A DNA stretch of 64,000 nt, from contig OZ250162.1 of NCBI GenBank assembly GCA_965238025.1, forward strand, positions 930,001 to 994,000, written 5' to 3'. The stretch is from Pelagihabitans sp965238025. Lineage in GTDB: Bacteria > Bacteroidota > Bacteroidia > Flavobacteriales > Flavobacteriaceae. Made by a program: the position numbers and the translations under genes. The notes beneath the pieces were generated by a model that saw only the letters and a list, made by a program, of their open reading frames with translations, searched no databases and was not told the DNA's origin. This document shows positions 26,202-35,042 of this stretch, one piece after another; position 1 is the first letter of the stretch; each line of letters opens with the position of its first letter.

Positions 26202-26960
26202 GTGAAGCAAATAGCGTTCTTAGTATTTTTTCTAATAGGCCTTTCCGCCCTAGCCCAAAATGAGGCACTCTTCGAGCGCGCCAACAAATCTTATAACGAA
26301 GGAGCGTATACCGCAGCCTTAGAAAACTATGAAACAATATTGGCTAAAGGCCAGCATTCAGCAGAACTCTACTATAACCTTGGCAATGCACATTACAAGC
26401 TTGACCAAATTGCCCCGAGCATATACTATTTTGAAAAGGCATTACTATTAAAACCAAATGATAAGGATATCAAGAACAATTTGGCCTACGCCAATAATAT
26501 GACGCTCGATGCCATTGATGAAATGCCGGAGATGGGTCTTTCAAAATTTACGAATGAGCTAGTAAATTGGTTGTCGTTCGACCAGTGGGCCTATGCGGCC
26601 GTAGTGTTAATGATATTATTCGTACTACTTTATATTGCCTTTTACTTTTTCAATTATTCAACACGAAAGCGTATTGCTTTTATCCTAAGCCTACTGTGCC
26701 TATTACTCTCCCTTCTCACCGCGGTTTTGGCATTTAAGGGCTATTCAGATTTTAACAATGACCAGCCTGCAATCGTCTTCGAGAGTCAAATCAATGTAAA
26801 ATCTGAACCCAATGAAAGGGGGCAAACCGTTTTTATCCTACACGAGGGAACCAAAGTAAATGTTTTGGAGTCATTAAATGGATTCCAAAAAATAAAAATT
26901 GCAGATGGCAAGCAAGGATGGCTTCCAAAAGAAAGCATTAAACCGCTAAAGGATTTTTAA
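26202..26960 (+). CDS. batE: BatE: TPR plus SH3-like domain
   Basis: A 252-residue protein with GTG start, which puts the signal peptide (LVFFLIGLSALAQ) at the N-terminus. Two or three TPR units (residues about 22-100: YNEGAYTAALENYETIL, LYYNLGNAHYKLDQIAPSI) are followed by two membrane helices (about 125-147 and 154-176) and a bacterial SH3-like domain at 190-250 (VNVKSEPN-type NVKSEPNERG, IKIADGKQGWLPKESI). This is the last gene of the Bat operon. SH3-like modules often bind cell-wall peptides. Confidence 0.9.
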   Translation: MKQIAFLVFFLIGLSALAQNEALFERANKSYNEGAYTAALENYETILAKGQHSAELYYNLGNAHYKLDQIAPSIYYFEKALLLKPNDKDIKNNLAYANNMTLDAIDEMPEMGLSKFTNELVNWLSFDQWAYAAVVLMILFVLLYIAFYFFNYSTRKRIAFILSLLCLLLSLLTAVLAFKGYSDFNNDQPAIVFESQINVKSEPNERGQTVFILHEGTKVNVLESLNGFQKIKIADGKQGWLPKESIKPLKDF

Positions 26961-26993
26961 AACTTCCTTAACAGAAAATAGTCGGAATACTCC

Positions 26994-27001
26994 TATATTT
27001 G
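26994..27001 (+). promoter_or_regulatory. -7 promoter box TATATTTG
   Basis: A perfect TAnnTTTG box 20 bp upstream of the small exported protein gene at 27022, suggesting a promoter separate from the Bat operon. No convincing TTG -33 box. Confidence 0.4.
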
Positions 27002-27021
27002 CCTTTATCGCAATTTGGTTT

Positions 27022-27318
27022 ATGAAATCTTCTTTTCTTATCATATTATCCTTCCTGTTGGTGGCCGCCATCTTGGCCCCATCCATTATTACACTCACGG
27101 ATTCAAATCAGGAAACTGCCGCGATAATGGATTTTAATGAAGAAGAAAACAACAAAGAGGAAAAAAAAGAACTAGGCGAACAAGATTTTCTATATGCCAG
27201 CAATGTTCAGCTTTCTACTTTAAAAAGTGCCGAAGCATCTTTAATGGTTCTTTTTTATACAGAGGGAAATTATTCCAGTACTATGGATGTTTTTCTTCCC
27301 CCTCCGGAATCGCTTTAG
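27022..27318 (+). CDS. Small exported hypothetical protein, 98 residues
   Basis: I do not recognise a family. An N-terminal hydrophobic segment (FLIILSFLLVAAILAPSIITL) is a signal anchor or signal peptide; it is followed by a very acidic/lysine-rich stretch (MDFNEEENNKEEKKELGEQD) and an aromatic C-terminal part (VLFYTEGNYSSTMDVF LPPPESL). Its placement between the Bat operon and the carbonic anhydrase gene, with its own -7 box 20 bp upstream, suggests a separate short transcript or the first gene of the carbonic anhydrase-SulP unit. Confidence 0.65.
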   Translation: MKSSFLIILSFLLVAAILAPSIITLTDSNQETAAIMDFNEEENNKEEKKELGEQDFLYASNVQLSTLKSAEASLMVLFYTEGNYSSTMDVFLPPPESL

Positions 27319-27414
27319 ATTTTACCTAAATTTATCGAAATTCAAATTTGAAAGTCATCGTACCATTGTTCGATGGCCTTATTAAGTTCCAACCATTTAT
27401 ATAAAAAATAAAAT

Positions 27415-28044
27415 ATGATTACGACAACTATAGATAAAGCAGCACAAGCAGCTCTGACACCAGACGGAGTATTACAAGATTTAATGCAAGGCAATGCCCG
27501 ATTTAATGATACGGCAATGTTAGAACGCGATTACTTAAAACAACGGGATAACACCGTGACCGGCCAGTTCCCAAAGGCGGTTATACTATCCTGTATCGAT
27601 TCAAGGGTTCCCATTGAAACTATTTTTGATCAGGGTATTGGCGATATTTTCGTAGCCCGTGTGGCTGGTAACTTTGAGAATACCGATATTCTCGGAAGCC
27701 TTGAATATTCCTGTAAGGCAGCGGGCAGCAAACTGGTTATAGTGCTTGGCCACGAGTCTTGCGGAGCTGTAAAAGCGGCTTGCGACGGGGTGGAAATGGG
27801 TAATATCACCTCCATGCTATCAAATATTACACCTGCCGTAGAGCGTTCTAAAGGTGAGGTAGAAGGTGAGAAAAATTCTTCCAATAAGGCCTTTGTAGCG
27901 AAAACTGTTGAAAATAACGTAACGTTGACTATTGAACGTATTCGTGAAAAAAGCCCAATGTTAAAAGAAATGGAGGATAATGGCGAGATAAAAATCGTTG
28001 GGGGCGTCTATTCACTTTCTACTGGTAAGGTAAACCTTCTATAA
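27415..28044 (+). CDS. Beta-class carbonic anhydrase
   Basis: A 209-residue zinc enzyme that interconverts CO2 and bicarbonate. Zinc ligands are C60, H113 and C116 (SCIDSRVP and GHESCGAV), with the catalytic Asp62/Arg64 pair next to C60. The GNFENTDILGSLEY segment is typical. It precedes a SulP transporter by 24 bp; the pair is widespread and points to bicarbonate transport or CO2 supply. A palindrome TTCAAATTTGAA (27341-27352) lies 62 bp upstream and may be a regulatory site. Confidence 0.95.
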   Translation: MITTTIDKAAQAALTPDGVLQDLMQGNARFNDTAMLERDYLKQRDNTVTGQFPKAVILSCIDSRVPIETIFDQGIGDIFVARVAGNFENTDILGSLEYSCKAAGSKLVIVLGHESCGAVKAACDGVEMGNITSMLSNITPAVERSKGEVEGEKNSSNKAFVAKTVENNVTLTIERIREKSPMLKEMEDNGEIKIVGGVYSLSTGKVNLL

Positions 28045-28068
28045 ACCAAAGACCTTAAAATACATATC

Positions 28069-29955
28069 ATGAAAAACCTTTTTTCCAACCTAAGGGGCGA
28101 CCTTTTTGGCGGTATCACCGCTGGCATTGTTGCATTGCCCCTAGCACTTGCCTTCGGAGTCAGTTCAGGTATGGGCCCTAGCGCAGGACTCTATGGTGCC
28201 ATATTCATCAGTTTTTTTGCTGCACTTTTCGGTGGCACCAACACCCAGATTTCAGGACCAACGGCACCCATGACGGCCGTGAGTATGGTCGTTATCGCAG
28301 GAATCATCGCATTAAACGATGGTAGTCTGGAAAAAGCCCTTCCAGCAATTCTAATTGTATTTTTCTTGGCAGGATTAATGCAGATCGGTTTGGGCCTTCT
28401 GGGCATTGGTAAGTATATCCGATACATTCCGTATCCCGTAGTTTCTGGATTTATGACTGCCATCGGAGTTATCATCTTGGTCACCCAAATATTACCGGCC
28501 ATAGGATATTACCCTAAAGAGGATGCCGAACTTGTGGAGCGATTTAAACCGCAAGCAGAAGAAATCATTTTAGACAATATTCTCAAAGAAGAAGCAGGAG
28601 AAGGTATTCTGGTTTTAGAGGATTTTGAGGAAACCATAAAACGGGCCAAGACCATCACGGGCAACGAAATATTAAAAGAAGCAAAAACCTTGGCAAATAC
28701 CGAAGCATCTGGAGTTTTAGGAGCATTTAAGGTACTCCCTCGGGCTTTAAAAAACATTAATTGGTTAGAGTTGGCCCTGGCCTTGGCGACTATCATCATC
28801 ATTTTTGGGTTTAAACGGATCACTACCACGATTCCAAGTACCTTGGTGGCATTATTAATCGTTTCAGGCGTGGCTTATGGTTTTGGTCTGGACTATCGCC
28901 CTATTCAAGAGATTCCATCGGGGTTCCCCACGCCCAATCTGCAAATATTCACCCAGTTTGATCTTGGGTCGGTCTCGCCCTATATTTTTACCGCATTGAC
29001 CCTCGCCCTTTTGGGGGCCATTGATTCTCTATTGACTTCTGTTGTAGCAGATAATATGACCAAAACAAAGCATAAACCGAACAAGGAATTGGTCGGACAA
29101 GGAATCGGTAATAGTATCGCCGCAATTTTCGGCGGGATTCCCGGGGCCGGAGCCACTATCAGAACGGTAGTGAATATCAACGCCGGCGGAAAAACCAGAT
29201 TATCGGGTATGATAGCGGGAATAATGCTCTTGATCATCATGCTCGCCCTTGCCCCCGTTGCCTCTCAAATTCCTGCGGCCGTACTAGCAGGAATTCTGGT
29301 AACCGTAGGTATTGGCGTCATGGATTATAAAGGGTTAAGGGCTATCCCGAGTTTACCCAAAGACATTAAGCTGGGGCCCTTGAAATTGAGTTCCGAAGTT
29401 ATGATCATGCTTGTTGTTCTTGTCCTGTCATCGGTTTGGAACTTGGTTTATGCGGTGGGTATCGGATTGGTCATTGCATCGTTGATGTTTATGAAGAAAA
29501 TGGGCGATCTTACGGCAGAGCGTTCAGGCATAAAATCCCTGGAGAAGGAGCAAGCATGGGCCGATGAAAAAGATTTTCCGAAAAATTTACGGGAAGAAGT
29601 CTTTATCAAACACCTTAAGGGGCCGTTGTTCTTTGGTACTACTAGCGATTTTCAGCAATTGGCCAATCAAATTCCCGATACGGCGAACACCGTTATTATT
29701 AGAATGGGAAGAATGCAGTATATGGACCAATCGGGACTTTATGCCTTAGAAGATGTACTGATCGACCTTCGAAAATCCAACATCAACGTCTTATTTGTTG
29801 ATGTGCTGAAACAACCACAATATATGATGGAACGGGTAGATATTATTCCCGATCTTATCCCTAAAGAACATATTTTCAAAGATTTTGATGCCTGTCTAAA
29901 CTGGGTCAAAAGCAATGTTCCCGATACCGTGAAAACTGCTGCCGATACGAACTAG
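28069..29955 (+). CDS. SulP family inorganic anion (probably bicarbonate) transporter
   Basis: A 628-residue inner-membrane transporter with 10-14 hydrophobic segments up to about residue 490 and a cytoplasmic STAS domain at about 510-615 (LKGPLFFGTTSDF, VIIRMGRMQYMDQSGLYALEDV). The entry motif DLFGGITAGIVALPLALAFG and FGGTNTQISGPTAPMTAV match SulP/SLC26. A region of about 60 charged residues (170-220) is inserted between early helices. Coupling with a carbonic anhydrase suggests bicarbonate as substrate (BicA-like), but sulfate cannot be excluded. Confidence 0.92.
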   Translation: MKNLFSNLRGDLFGGITAGIVALPLALAFGVSSGMGPSAGLYGAIFISFFAALFGGTNTQISGPTAPMTAVSMVVIAGIIALNDGSLEKALPAILIVFFLAGLMQIGLGLLGIGKYIRYIPYPVVSGFMTAIGVIILVTQILPAIGYYPKEDAELVERFKPQAEEIILDNILKEEAGEGILVLEDFEETIKRAKTITGNEILKEAKTLANTEASGVLGAFKVLPRALKNINWLELALALATIIIIFGFKRITTTIPSTLVALLIVSGVAYGFGLDYRPIQEIPSGFPTPNLQIFTQFDLGSVSPYIFTALTLALLGAIDSLLTSVVADNMTKTKHKPNKELVGQGIGNSIAAIFGGIPGAGATIRTVVNINAGGKTRLSGMIAGIMLLIIMLALAPVASQIPAAVLAGILVTVGIGVMDYKGLRAIPSLPKDIKLGPLKLSSEVMIMLVVLVLSSVWNLVYAVGIGLVIASLMFMKKMGDLTAERSGIKSLEKEQAWADEKDFPKNLREEVFIKHLKGPLFFGTTSDFQQLANQIPDTANTVIIRMGRMQYMDQSGLYALEDVLIDLRKSNINVLFVDVLKQPQYMMERVDIIPDLIPKEHIFKDFDACLNWVKSNVPDTVKTAADTN

Positions 29956-29990
29956 GATATTAGTCGAACAGCATAATCTCTATCTTTCAG

Positions 29991-30017
29991 ACCCTGCCCC
30001 TTCGGCAGGGTTTTTGG
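29991..30017 (+). terminator. Terminator after the SulP gene
   Basis: Perfect 8-bp GC-rich stem ACCCTGCC-CCTTC-GGCAGGGT followed by five T residues, 36 bp after the stop. Confidence 0.9.
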
Positions 30018-30100
30018 TTTCTAAAACTGTAACCGTTCGTTCCACCTTTTTCTAAGTAGTGTGTAACCTTATCAAAATAGGGTTTGACTAAATAAAGTTT

Positions 30101-30108
30101 TAAATTTG
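30101..30108 (+). promoter_or_regulatory. -7 promoter box TAAATTTG for pheS
   Basis: Perfect TAnnTTTG match 18 bp before the pheS ATG. The nearest upstream TTTG (30083-30086) is only 14 bp away, shorter than the usual 17-23 bp spacing. Confidence 0.5.
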
Positions 30109-30126
30109 CGGACTTAGTAAAGTACC

Positions 30127-31146
30127 ATGATCGATAAAATTAAAGCCCATATCGCCGAGGTTGAAAACTTTTCGGCAGACACAAAGGAAGCAGTAGAGAC
30201 CTTTCGTATTAAATATTTGGGCAAAAAGGGACTGTTGAACGACTTCTTTGCCGCTTTTAAAGAAGTGCCCAATGAACAGAAAAAAGAGTTTGGGCAAACT
30301 ATCAATACCTTAAAACAAGCAGCTACAGAAAAGGTAGCCACACTAAAGGAAAGTCTGGAGAACAATACTATTAAAACAGGTGTTTATGGTGATCTCACCC
30401 GGCCGGGGGAACCTATTGCACTTGGTGCAAGACACCCCATCTCTATCGTAAAAAATCAGATTATAGATATCTTCTCAAGAATCGGGTTCAATGTTTCCGA
30501 AGGTCCCGAAATTGAAGATGATTGGCATAATTTTACCGCCTTAAATTTACCCGAATACCATCCGGCAAGGGATATGCAGGATACTTTTTTTATTCAAACA
30601 GATCCCGATATTCTATTGCGCACCCATACCTCATCGGTACAAGTGCGCTATATGGAAAACAACAAACCTCCCATTAGGACCATTTCTCCTGGAAGAGTGT
30701 ACCGGAACGAGGCCATTTCAGCCCGTTCACATTGTTTCTTTCACCAGGTAGAAGGATTGTATATAGACAAGGATGTTTCCTTCGCTGATTTAAAGCAGAC
30801 CTTACAGTTTTTTACTACCGAGCTTTTCGGGAAATCGAAAATACGGTTACGTCCTTCCTATTTTCCATTTACCGAGCCTAGTGCCGAAGTAGATGTTTAT
30901 TGGGGTCTGGAGACTGAAACCGATTATCGAATGACCAAAGGTACCGGCTGGTTGGAGATTATGGGCTGTGGTATGGTAGACCCAAATGTTTTGGAGAACT
31001 GCGGAATTGACGCGAATGAATATTCCGGTTTCGCCTTCGGTATGGGTATTGACCGTATCGCGTTGTTACTACATCAAATCTCAGATATTAGACTGCTGAG
31101 CGAAAATGATGTACGCTTTTTAGAACAGTTTAAGGGCGCCCTGTGA
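30127..31146 (+). CDS. pheS: Phenylalanyl-tRNA synthetase alpha subunit
   Basis: A 339-residue class II synthetase subunit that charges tRNA-Phe as an alpha2-beta2 complex. An N-terminal helical coiled region (residues 1-85) is followed by the catalytic core with motif 2 (GRVYRNEAISARSHCFFHQ) and motif 3 (GFAFGMGIDRIALLLHQI); RTHTSSVQVRYM is also diagnostic. pheT is not in the window. Its stop overlaps the GTG of the next gene, so the two are co-translated. Confidence 0.97.
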   Translation: MIDKIKAHIAEVENFSADTKEAVETFRIKYLGKKGLLNDFFAAFKEVPNEQKKEFGQTINTLKQAATEKVATLKESLENNTIKTGVYGDLTRPGEPIALGARHPISIVKNQIIDIFSRIGFNVSEGPEIEDDWHNFTALNLPEYHPARDMQDTFFIQTDPDILLRTHTSSVQVRYMENNKPPIRTISPGRVYRNEAISARSHCFFHQVEGLYIDKDVSFADLKQTLQFFTTELFGKSKIRLRPSYFPFTEPSAEVDVYWGLETETDYRMTKGTGWLEIMGCGMVDPNVLENCGIDANEYSGFAFGMGIDRIALLLHQISDIRLLSENDVRFLEQFKGAL

Positions 31147-31538
31147 AAAAGGATATAGAGATACCTATTGCCAAGGATGTATATGTGGCAATAATTCGGG
31201 AATGGAACAAGGATTTTCTTTCCAAGGACTGGAATGCTTACATTATCAACAACAGAACTTCTCAGATCGACATGGTATTGGTGGTGACCAAAGGTTATGA
31301 TGGTGAAAGAAAAACCTCAACGATGCGTCATGCTATTGGGGTTATAGAGGCAAAATCATTCGAAAAAATAGAATTGTTGCAAGAAGAGGTGCTGGCCTTA
31401 AACAACGAGTTCTTCGTTACCTATTATGCGGATAATAAATTATACGAAAAGCGTTATCTGGTAGCCAAAAATTCCGTTTCGGAAAATGCTTTGCAACAAA
31501 TTCCCATCATCGGTAAAGATGGGGTCTGGGCAAAATAA
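31143..31538 (+). CDS. Conserved hypothetical protein downstream of pheS
   Basis: A 131-residue protein with GTG start overlapping the pheS stop (GTGA at 31143-31146). I know no named domain. It is an alpha/beta soluble protein: VYVAIIREWNKDFLSKDWNAYIINN, IDMVLVVTKGYDGERKTSTMRHA and FFVTYYADNKLYEKRYL. The overlap with pheS suggests a fixed operon partner in this lineage. It converges with the YciI-like lipoprotein gene with no bases between the two stops. Confidence 0.75.
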   Translation: MKKDIEIPIAKDVYVAIIREWNKDFLSKDWNAYIINNRTSQIDMVLVVTKGYDGERKTSTMRHAIGVIEAKSFEKIELLQEEVLALNNEFFVTYYADNKLYEKRYLVAKNSVSENALQQIPIIGKDGVWAK

Positions 31539-32033
31539 TTATCGCAAGGGAAACCCTTTGGCCGCCCACCAAGGGTGCATTTCAATCACCAATCTTCCTG
31601 CCTTCACCATAGGGTCTGCATTTGCCAAGCTATCGGCCATTTTCTGGGTCGGGGTATTGTAAATGGTTATTCCCCTAATATCGCCATCGTCGCCAAAAGG
31701 ACCGGAAATATCGGCATGGCCTTGTTCATACATTTTTCCTAAATGTGCCTGATGCAACGCTTGCAGGCTATCTGCCTGGGCCTTGTTTTGGGAACGCTTA
31801 GGCCCTCTTTTCAAAAAGGCGATAAAATACTGTTGCATTAAAACAGTATCTTTTGTTTCTTCATCTACATAATCAAATATTTGGAACCCTTTTTCGGTAA
31901 GTTCTGCTTTGCGTTCTTTTGCTGTTTTTTCCTGGATTACCTCCTGCTTTTCAACCTCATTTTCAACGGGTTTTTGATTCTCCTTACAAGACACTAGAAA
32001 CACTATAAGGATTGCGGCCAAATACGATTTCAT
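31539..32033 (-). CDS. YciI-like domain lipoprotein
   Basis: A 164-residue lipoprotein: signal peptide with lipobox LVSC (ILIVFLVSCKEN, Cys at residue 16), a charged linker (residues 17-50), and a YCII-related domain (about 60-160): YFIAFLKRGPKRSQ, HQAHLGKMYEQGHADISGPFGDDGDIRGI and MADSLANADPMVKAGRLVIE, with the His of the putative active site. ATG 32033 overlaps the upstream CYTH stop (ATGA); an ATG at 32042 is also in frame but would move the start into the CYTH gene. The function of the domain is unproven. Confidence 0.85.
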   Translation of the reverse strand: MKSYLAAILIVFLVSCKENQKPVENEVEKQEVIQEKTAKERKAELTEKGFQIFDYVDEETKDTVLMQQYFIAFLKRGPKRSQNKAQADSLQALHQAHLGKMYEQGHADISGPFGDDGDIRGITIYNTPTQKMADSLANADPMVKAGRLVIEMHPWWAAKGFPLR

Positions 32034-32503
32034 TTTTTCCATTCTATATACGGTTTTTTACTTAAGTGTGAATTATAATAGCGCACATTTCCGGTAACCT
32101 CCTCTCCCAACCAATTTGGTTTTTCAAAAGCGGTAGTTTCGTGTTTTAATTCTATTTCTGCAACGATGAGTCCATCATTTCGCCCATGAAACTCGTCTAC
32201 TTCGAAAATATGGTTTCCCATTGGAATTTCATAACGTGTTTTCTCAATTACTCCTTCTTCACATAAATGCAATAATTCTCTGGCTTCTTGAACATCAATT
32301 TCCTTTTCCCATTCGTAACGGGACATTCCCGAATCATTTGACTTCCCCTTTATAGTTAGAAATCCCGCGCTTCCTTTAATTCGAACACGAACAGTACGCT
32401 CAGGATCTGTGTTTAAAAATCCTTGCGTTATCCGTTTTTCCGAAACCGCATCTATCTTGAAATCATTTGATTTAACCAAAAATTTCCGTTCTATTTCAAT
32501 CAC
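32030..32503 (-). CDS. CYTH domain protein (triphosphate tunnel family)
   Basis: A 157-residue CYTH protein with GTG start; the first residues MIEIERKFLV hold the ExExK signature (E3, E5, K7). Later conserved basic and acidic positions (RVRIKGSAGFLTIKG, YEWEKEID, KTRYEIP, EVDEFHGRNDGLIVAEIEL) line the tunnel that binds triphosphates with metal ions. Bacterial members are inorganic triphosphatases, thiamine triphosphatases or class IV adenylate cyclases. It overlaps the YciI-like lipoprotein gene downstream and diverges from dinB (66 bp). Confidence 0.92.
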   Translation of the reverse strand: MIEIERKFLVKSNDFKIDAVSEKRITQGFLNTDPERTVRVRIKGSAGFLTIKGKSNDSGMSRYEWEKEIDVQEARELLHLCEEGVIEKTRYEIPMGNHIFEVDEFHGRNDGLIVAEIELKHETTAFEKPNWLGEEVTGNVRYYNSHLSKKPYIEWKK

Positions 32504-32569
32504 CTAAAAAGTTTGAAACTAATTTATACTAATTTAACCAACCCGTACAAGTTATTCTAAATTTACCAT

Positions 32570-33670
32570 ATGGAAATAGATTTTCCCTTACGAAAAATCA
32601 TCCATGTTGATATGGATGCGTTTTATGCCTCTGTTGAGCAATTGGATAATCCGGAGCTTCGGGGAAAACCGATTGCCGTGGGCGGGAGTTCTCAAAGGGG
32701 CGTGGTGTCCGCTGCAAGTTATGAAGCTCGAAAATATGGGGTGCGTAGTGCTATGAGTAGTGTAATAGCGAAGCGAAATTGTCCAGAGCTTATTTTCGTT
32801 AAAGCGCGCTTTGACCGTTATACGGAAATTTCTAAGGCCATTCGAAAAATATTCCGTGACTATACAGATCTTGTTGAGCCGCTTTCTTTGGATGAGGCGT
32901 ATCTTGATGTTACGACCAACAAAAAGGGAAATCCATCGGCTACCTTGATCGCAAAGGAAATACGTCAACGTATTTTTGAGGAATTGCACCTTACCGCTTC
33001 AGCAGGTATCAGTATCAATAAGTTTATTGCCAAGGTCGCCAGCGATTATAATAAGCCCAATGGTCAAAAAACTGTAAATCCGGAAGAGGTAATCACGTTT
33101 TTGGAAGACCTTGACATTCGAAAATTTTATGGGGTTGGTAAAGTGACGGCCGAAAAAATGTACAAGCTCGGTATATTTACGGGAAAAGACCTGAAAACAA
33201 GGTCGTTGGACTTTTTAAAAGAGAAATTTGGAAAGAGTGGGAGTTTCTATTTTAATGTAGTACGTGGTATCCACACTAGCGAAGTAAAACCACATCGTAT
33301 CCCTAAATCTGTAGGGGCCGAACGTACCTTTAGTGAAAACCTGAGCAGTGAAATTTTTATGTTGGAGCGTTTAGACCATATAGCCACGGAAATTGAAAAG
33401 CGGCTCAAAAAATCGGAAATTGCCGGGAAAACCATCACTTTAAAAATAAAATACAGTGATTTTACGCTTCAAACCCGGAGTAGAACGCTCCCTTATTTTG
33501 TAGCAGAAAAACCCATGATTCTAGAAACCGCCAAAGAGCTACTCTATCAGGAAAAAATGGAAAATTCCGTTCGGCTTTTGGGCATTTCCCTCTCCAATTT
33601 AAATACTGAAAAAAAAGAAGTGTCTAGGAAAGAGGATTCCATTTCAGTACAGCTGAAATTCGATTTTTAG
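32570..33670 (+). CDS. dinB: DNA polymerase IV (Y family)
   Basis: A 366-residue translesion polymerase. Catalytic carboxylates are D14 in HVDMDAFYASVEQL and D108-E109 in LSLDEAYLD; the thumb HhH motif (YGVGKVTAEKMYKLGI) and little-finger domain (residues about 245-345) follow. The C-terminus SVQLKFDF is a plausible sliding-clamp binding motif. No LexA-type box is recognisable in the 66 bp upstream. A bidirectional terminator separates it from the convergent cupredoxin-like gene. Confidence 0.96.
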   Translation: MEIDFPLRKIIHVDMDAFYASVEQLDNPELRGKPIAVGGSSQRGVVSAASYEARKYGVRSAMSSVIAKRNCPELIFVKARFDRYTEISKAIRKIFRDYTDLVEPLSLDEAYLDVTTNKKGNPSATLIAKEIRQRIFEELHLTASAGISINKFIAKVASDYNKPNGQKTVNPEEVITFLEDLDIRKFYGVGKVTAEKMYKLGIFTGKDLKTRSLDFLKEKFGKSGSFYFNVVRGIHTSEVKPHRIPKSVGAERTFSENLSSEIFMLERLDHIATEIEKRLKKSEIAGKTITLKIKYSDFTLQTRSRTLPYFVAEKPMILETAKELLYQEKMENSVRLLGISLSNLNTEKKEVSRKEDSISVQLKFDF

Positions 33671-33701
33671 GCATCTGAAGTGTCTAGGCTTTTTCATTAA
33701 A

Positions 33702-33736
33702 AAACCCAGTTGGAAAAATACCAACTGGGTTTCACT
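33702..33736. terminator. Bidirectional terminator between dinB and the cupredoxin-like gene
   Basis: Perfect 12-bp stem AAACCCAGTTGG-AAAAATA-CCAACTGGGTTT with A and T runs on either side, between convergent genes. Confidence 0.85.
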
Positions 33737-33754
33737 CAACCAACATCACGAAAA

Positions 33755-34162
33755 CTAATTTACGATTAGGGTATTATCCGTTGCCGTCGGGTTCATAGGG
33801 CAGAAGTAAACATATTCCCCTTTTTCCAATCTCGTTGGTTTGGAAGTTTGTTTTTTCCCTGTTTGAACCACTTCGGTTACGTAGGCTGTTTTAATGTGGT
33901 TTTCCGGTTTAGAAATATCCTCTCCTTTTTTTACCAATACAAAACCTACATCATGGCCTACGGCATTGTTCGAAATTTCAAAAACATAGGTGCCTTCCGG
34001 TACTGTAATTTCTTTCTGGGTAAACTCACCAGGTGTTTGTTCTAAAGAGATGGTTTTTGTGGCATCCTTCATCATCTTTTCCTTTTTCATCATTTTGTCT
34101 TGCGCATTTGCTGAAAATAATGTGCCGACTGCCAATACTGCTACTATAATTACTTTTTTCAT
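33755..34162 (-). CDS. Exported cupredoxin-like protein
   Basis: A 135-residue protein with signal peptide (VIIVAVLAVGTLFSANAQ) and a short Met/Lys-rich linker (DKMMKKEKMMK, possibly metal-binding). Residues about 40-135 look like a cupredoxin fold: VPEGTYVFEISNNAVGHDVGFVLV gives the first His, and EYVYFCPMNPTATDNTLIV the Cys and Met region where plastocyanin-like proteins carry Cys..His..Met. The second His of a classical type 1 copper site is not obvious, so copper binding is uncertain. It follows the CMD-family gene on the same strand with 64 bp between. Confidence 0.75.
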   Translation of the reverse strand: MKKVIIVAVLAVGTLFSANAQDKMMKKEKMMKDATKTISLEQTPGEFTQKEITVPEGTYVFEISNNAVGHDVGFVLVKKGEDISKPENHIKTAYVTEVVQTGKKQTSKPTRLEKGEYVYFCPMNPTATDNTLIVN

Positions 34163-34177
34163 AATTGATTATTTTTC

Positions 34178-34197
34178 ATTCCCGTGAAGACGGGAAT
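34178..34197. repeat. REP-like stem-loop ATTCCCG/CGGGAAT
   Basis: Perfect 7-bp hairpin ATTCCCG-TGAAGA-CGGGAAT between two minus-strand genes. A related sequence with GGGAATCTTG occurs at about 34852-34876. Such stem-loops are common dispersed repeats in flavobacteria as I remember them. Confidence 0.45.
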
Positions 34198-34226
34198 CTT
34201 TACATTACTATTGTTTTTTATTTTGA

Positions 34227-34775
34227 TTATGCTTCTACTGTTTCCAAAGGCTGTGCTTCCGGAAAATCTACAGGAACCTCTGTAGTTTTATGTAAATAAT
34301 TGGAAATGGTTTTATCCCCAACCAAGACGATTGTATCGATAAGATTTTCTTTTGTCCATCCGGCATTTAAAAAGTCATCAACGACCTTGGTATCGGTAGC
34401 ACCCCTATTCTCGGTAATATTTCTGGCCAATTTTGCCAAAACATCTAATTTAGAATCAAAGGAGGCCGCACCCGTTCTTAATTCTAAAATCTGGGTGTCC
34501 GTAAAGCCGTTCATCTTACCGATTGCCGTATGGGCCGCCAAACAATAGGTACAATTATTCACCTGACTTACTGCAAGGTTTACCACCTCTTTCTGTTTGG
34601 CATTCAACGATGTTTTTGCATTGCTTAATGCCAAATAATTAGTCAGCGCATTTTCTGAGTGTGCATAGGTTGCATATAAGTTGGGAACAAAGCCTAATGC
34701 GTTTTGCAAATTGTCGAAAATTGCCTGATTGTTTTCACTTACCTCTTCTCTCTTGGGTACATTAAATGTGCTCAT
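34227..34775 (-). CDS. Carboxymuconolactone decarboxylase / AhpD-like family protein
   Basis: A 182-residue helical protein of the CMD family. The redox site of the alkylhydroperoxidase core is present: C75, C78 and H82 in NNCTYCLAAHTAIGK. That points to a thiol peroxidase-type activity rather than lactone decarboxylation. Start ATG 34775. It lies downstream of an AraC regulator on the same strand and upstream of the cupredoxin-like gene; the AraC protein may control it. Confidence 0.88.
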   Translation of the reverse strand: MSTFNVPKREEVSENNQAIFDNLQNALGFVPNLYATYAHSENALTNYLALSNAKTSLNAKQKEVVNLAVSQVNNCTYCLAAHTAIGKMNGFTDTQILELRTGAASFDSKLDVLAKLARNITENRGATDTKVVDDFLNAGWTKENLIDTIVLVGDKTISNYLHKTTEVPVDFPEAQPLETVEA

Positions 34776-34796
34776 AATTTTACTTTTTTTTGTTTA

Positions 34797-34952
34797 TTAA
34801 ATTGATATAAATGGTTTCTCTGCATCACAGTAGAAGTCGTGATGTTGTTTTTGTTCGCAATGCGAACGGGAATCTTGTTGTTTTACCAGTACTTTTTTAG
34901 TCTTTCCAAAAATCTCAATGAGATTAAAAATGGATTTTATATTTCTTTTCAT
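34797..34952 (-). CDS. Possible 51-residue small protein
   Basis: A short frame (ATG 34952, stop at 34797) lies in the 267-bp space between the AraC and CMD genes: it starts MKRNIKSIFNLIEIFGKTKK and continues into a segment that contains the palindrome TTCGCAATGCGAA and a REP-like GGGAATC sequence. Because the second half reads through repeat-like DNA, the frame may be chance; the basic amphipathic N-terminus is the only sign for a real peptide. Confidence 0.3.
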   Translation of the reverse strand: MKRNIKSIFNLIEIFGKTKKVLVKQQDSRSHCEQKQHHDFYCDAEKPFISI

Positions 34953-35042
34953 CTTGCCTTACTTTTAATTACACCACAAAGATGCGATGCGTAACGGGTA
35001 AGGTGTTAGGAGTAATTGCCCAAAGACTTGTATAAATTTCCC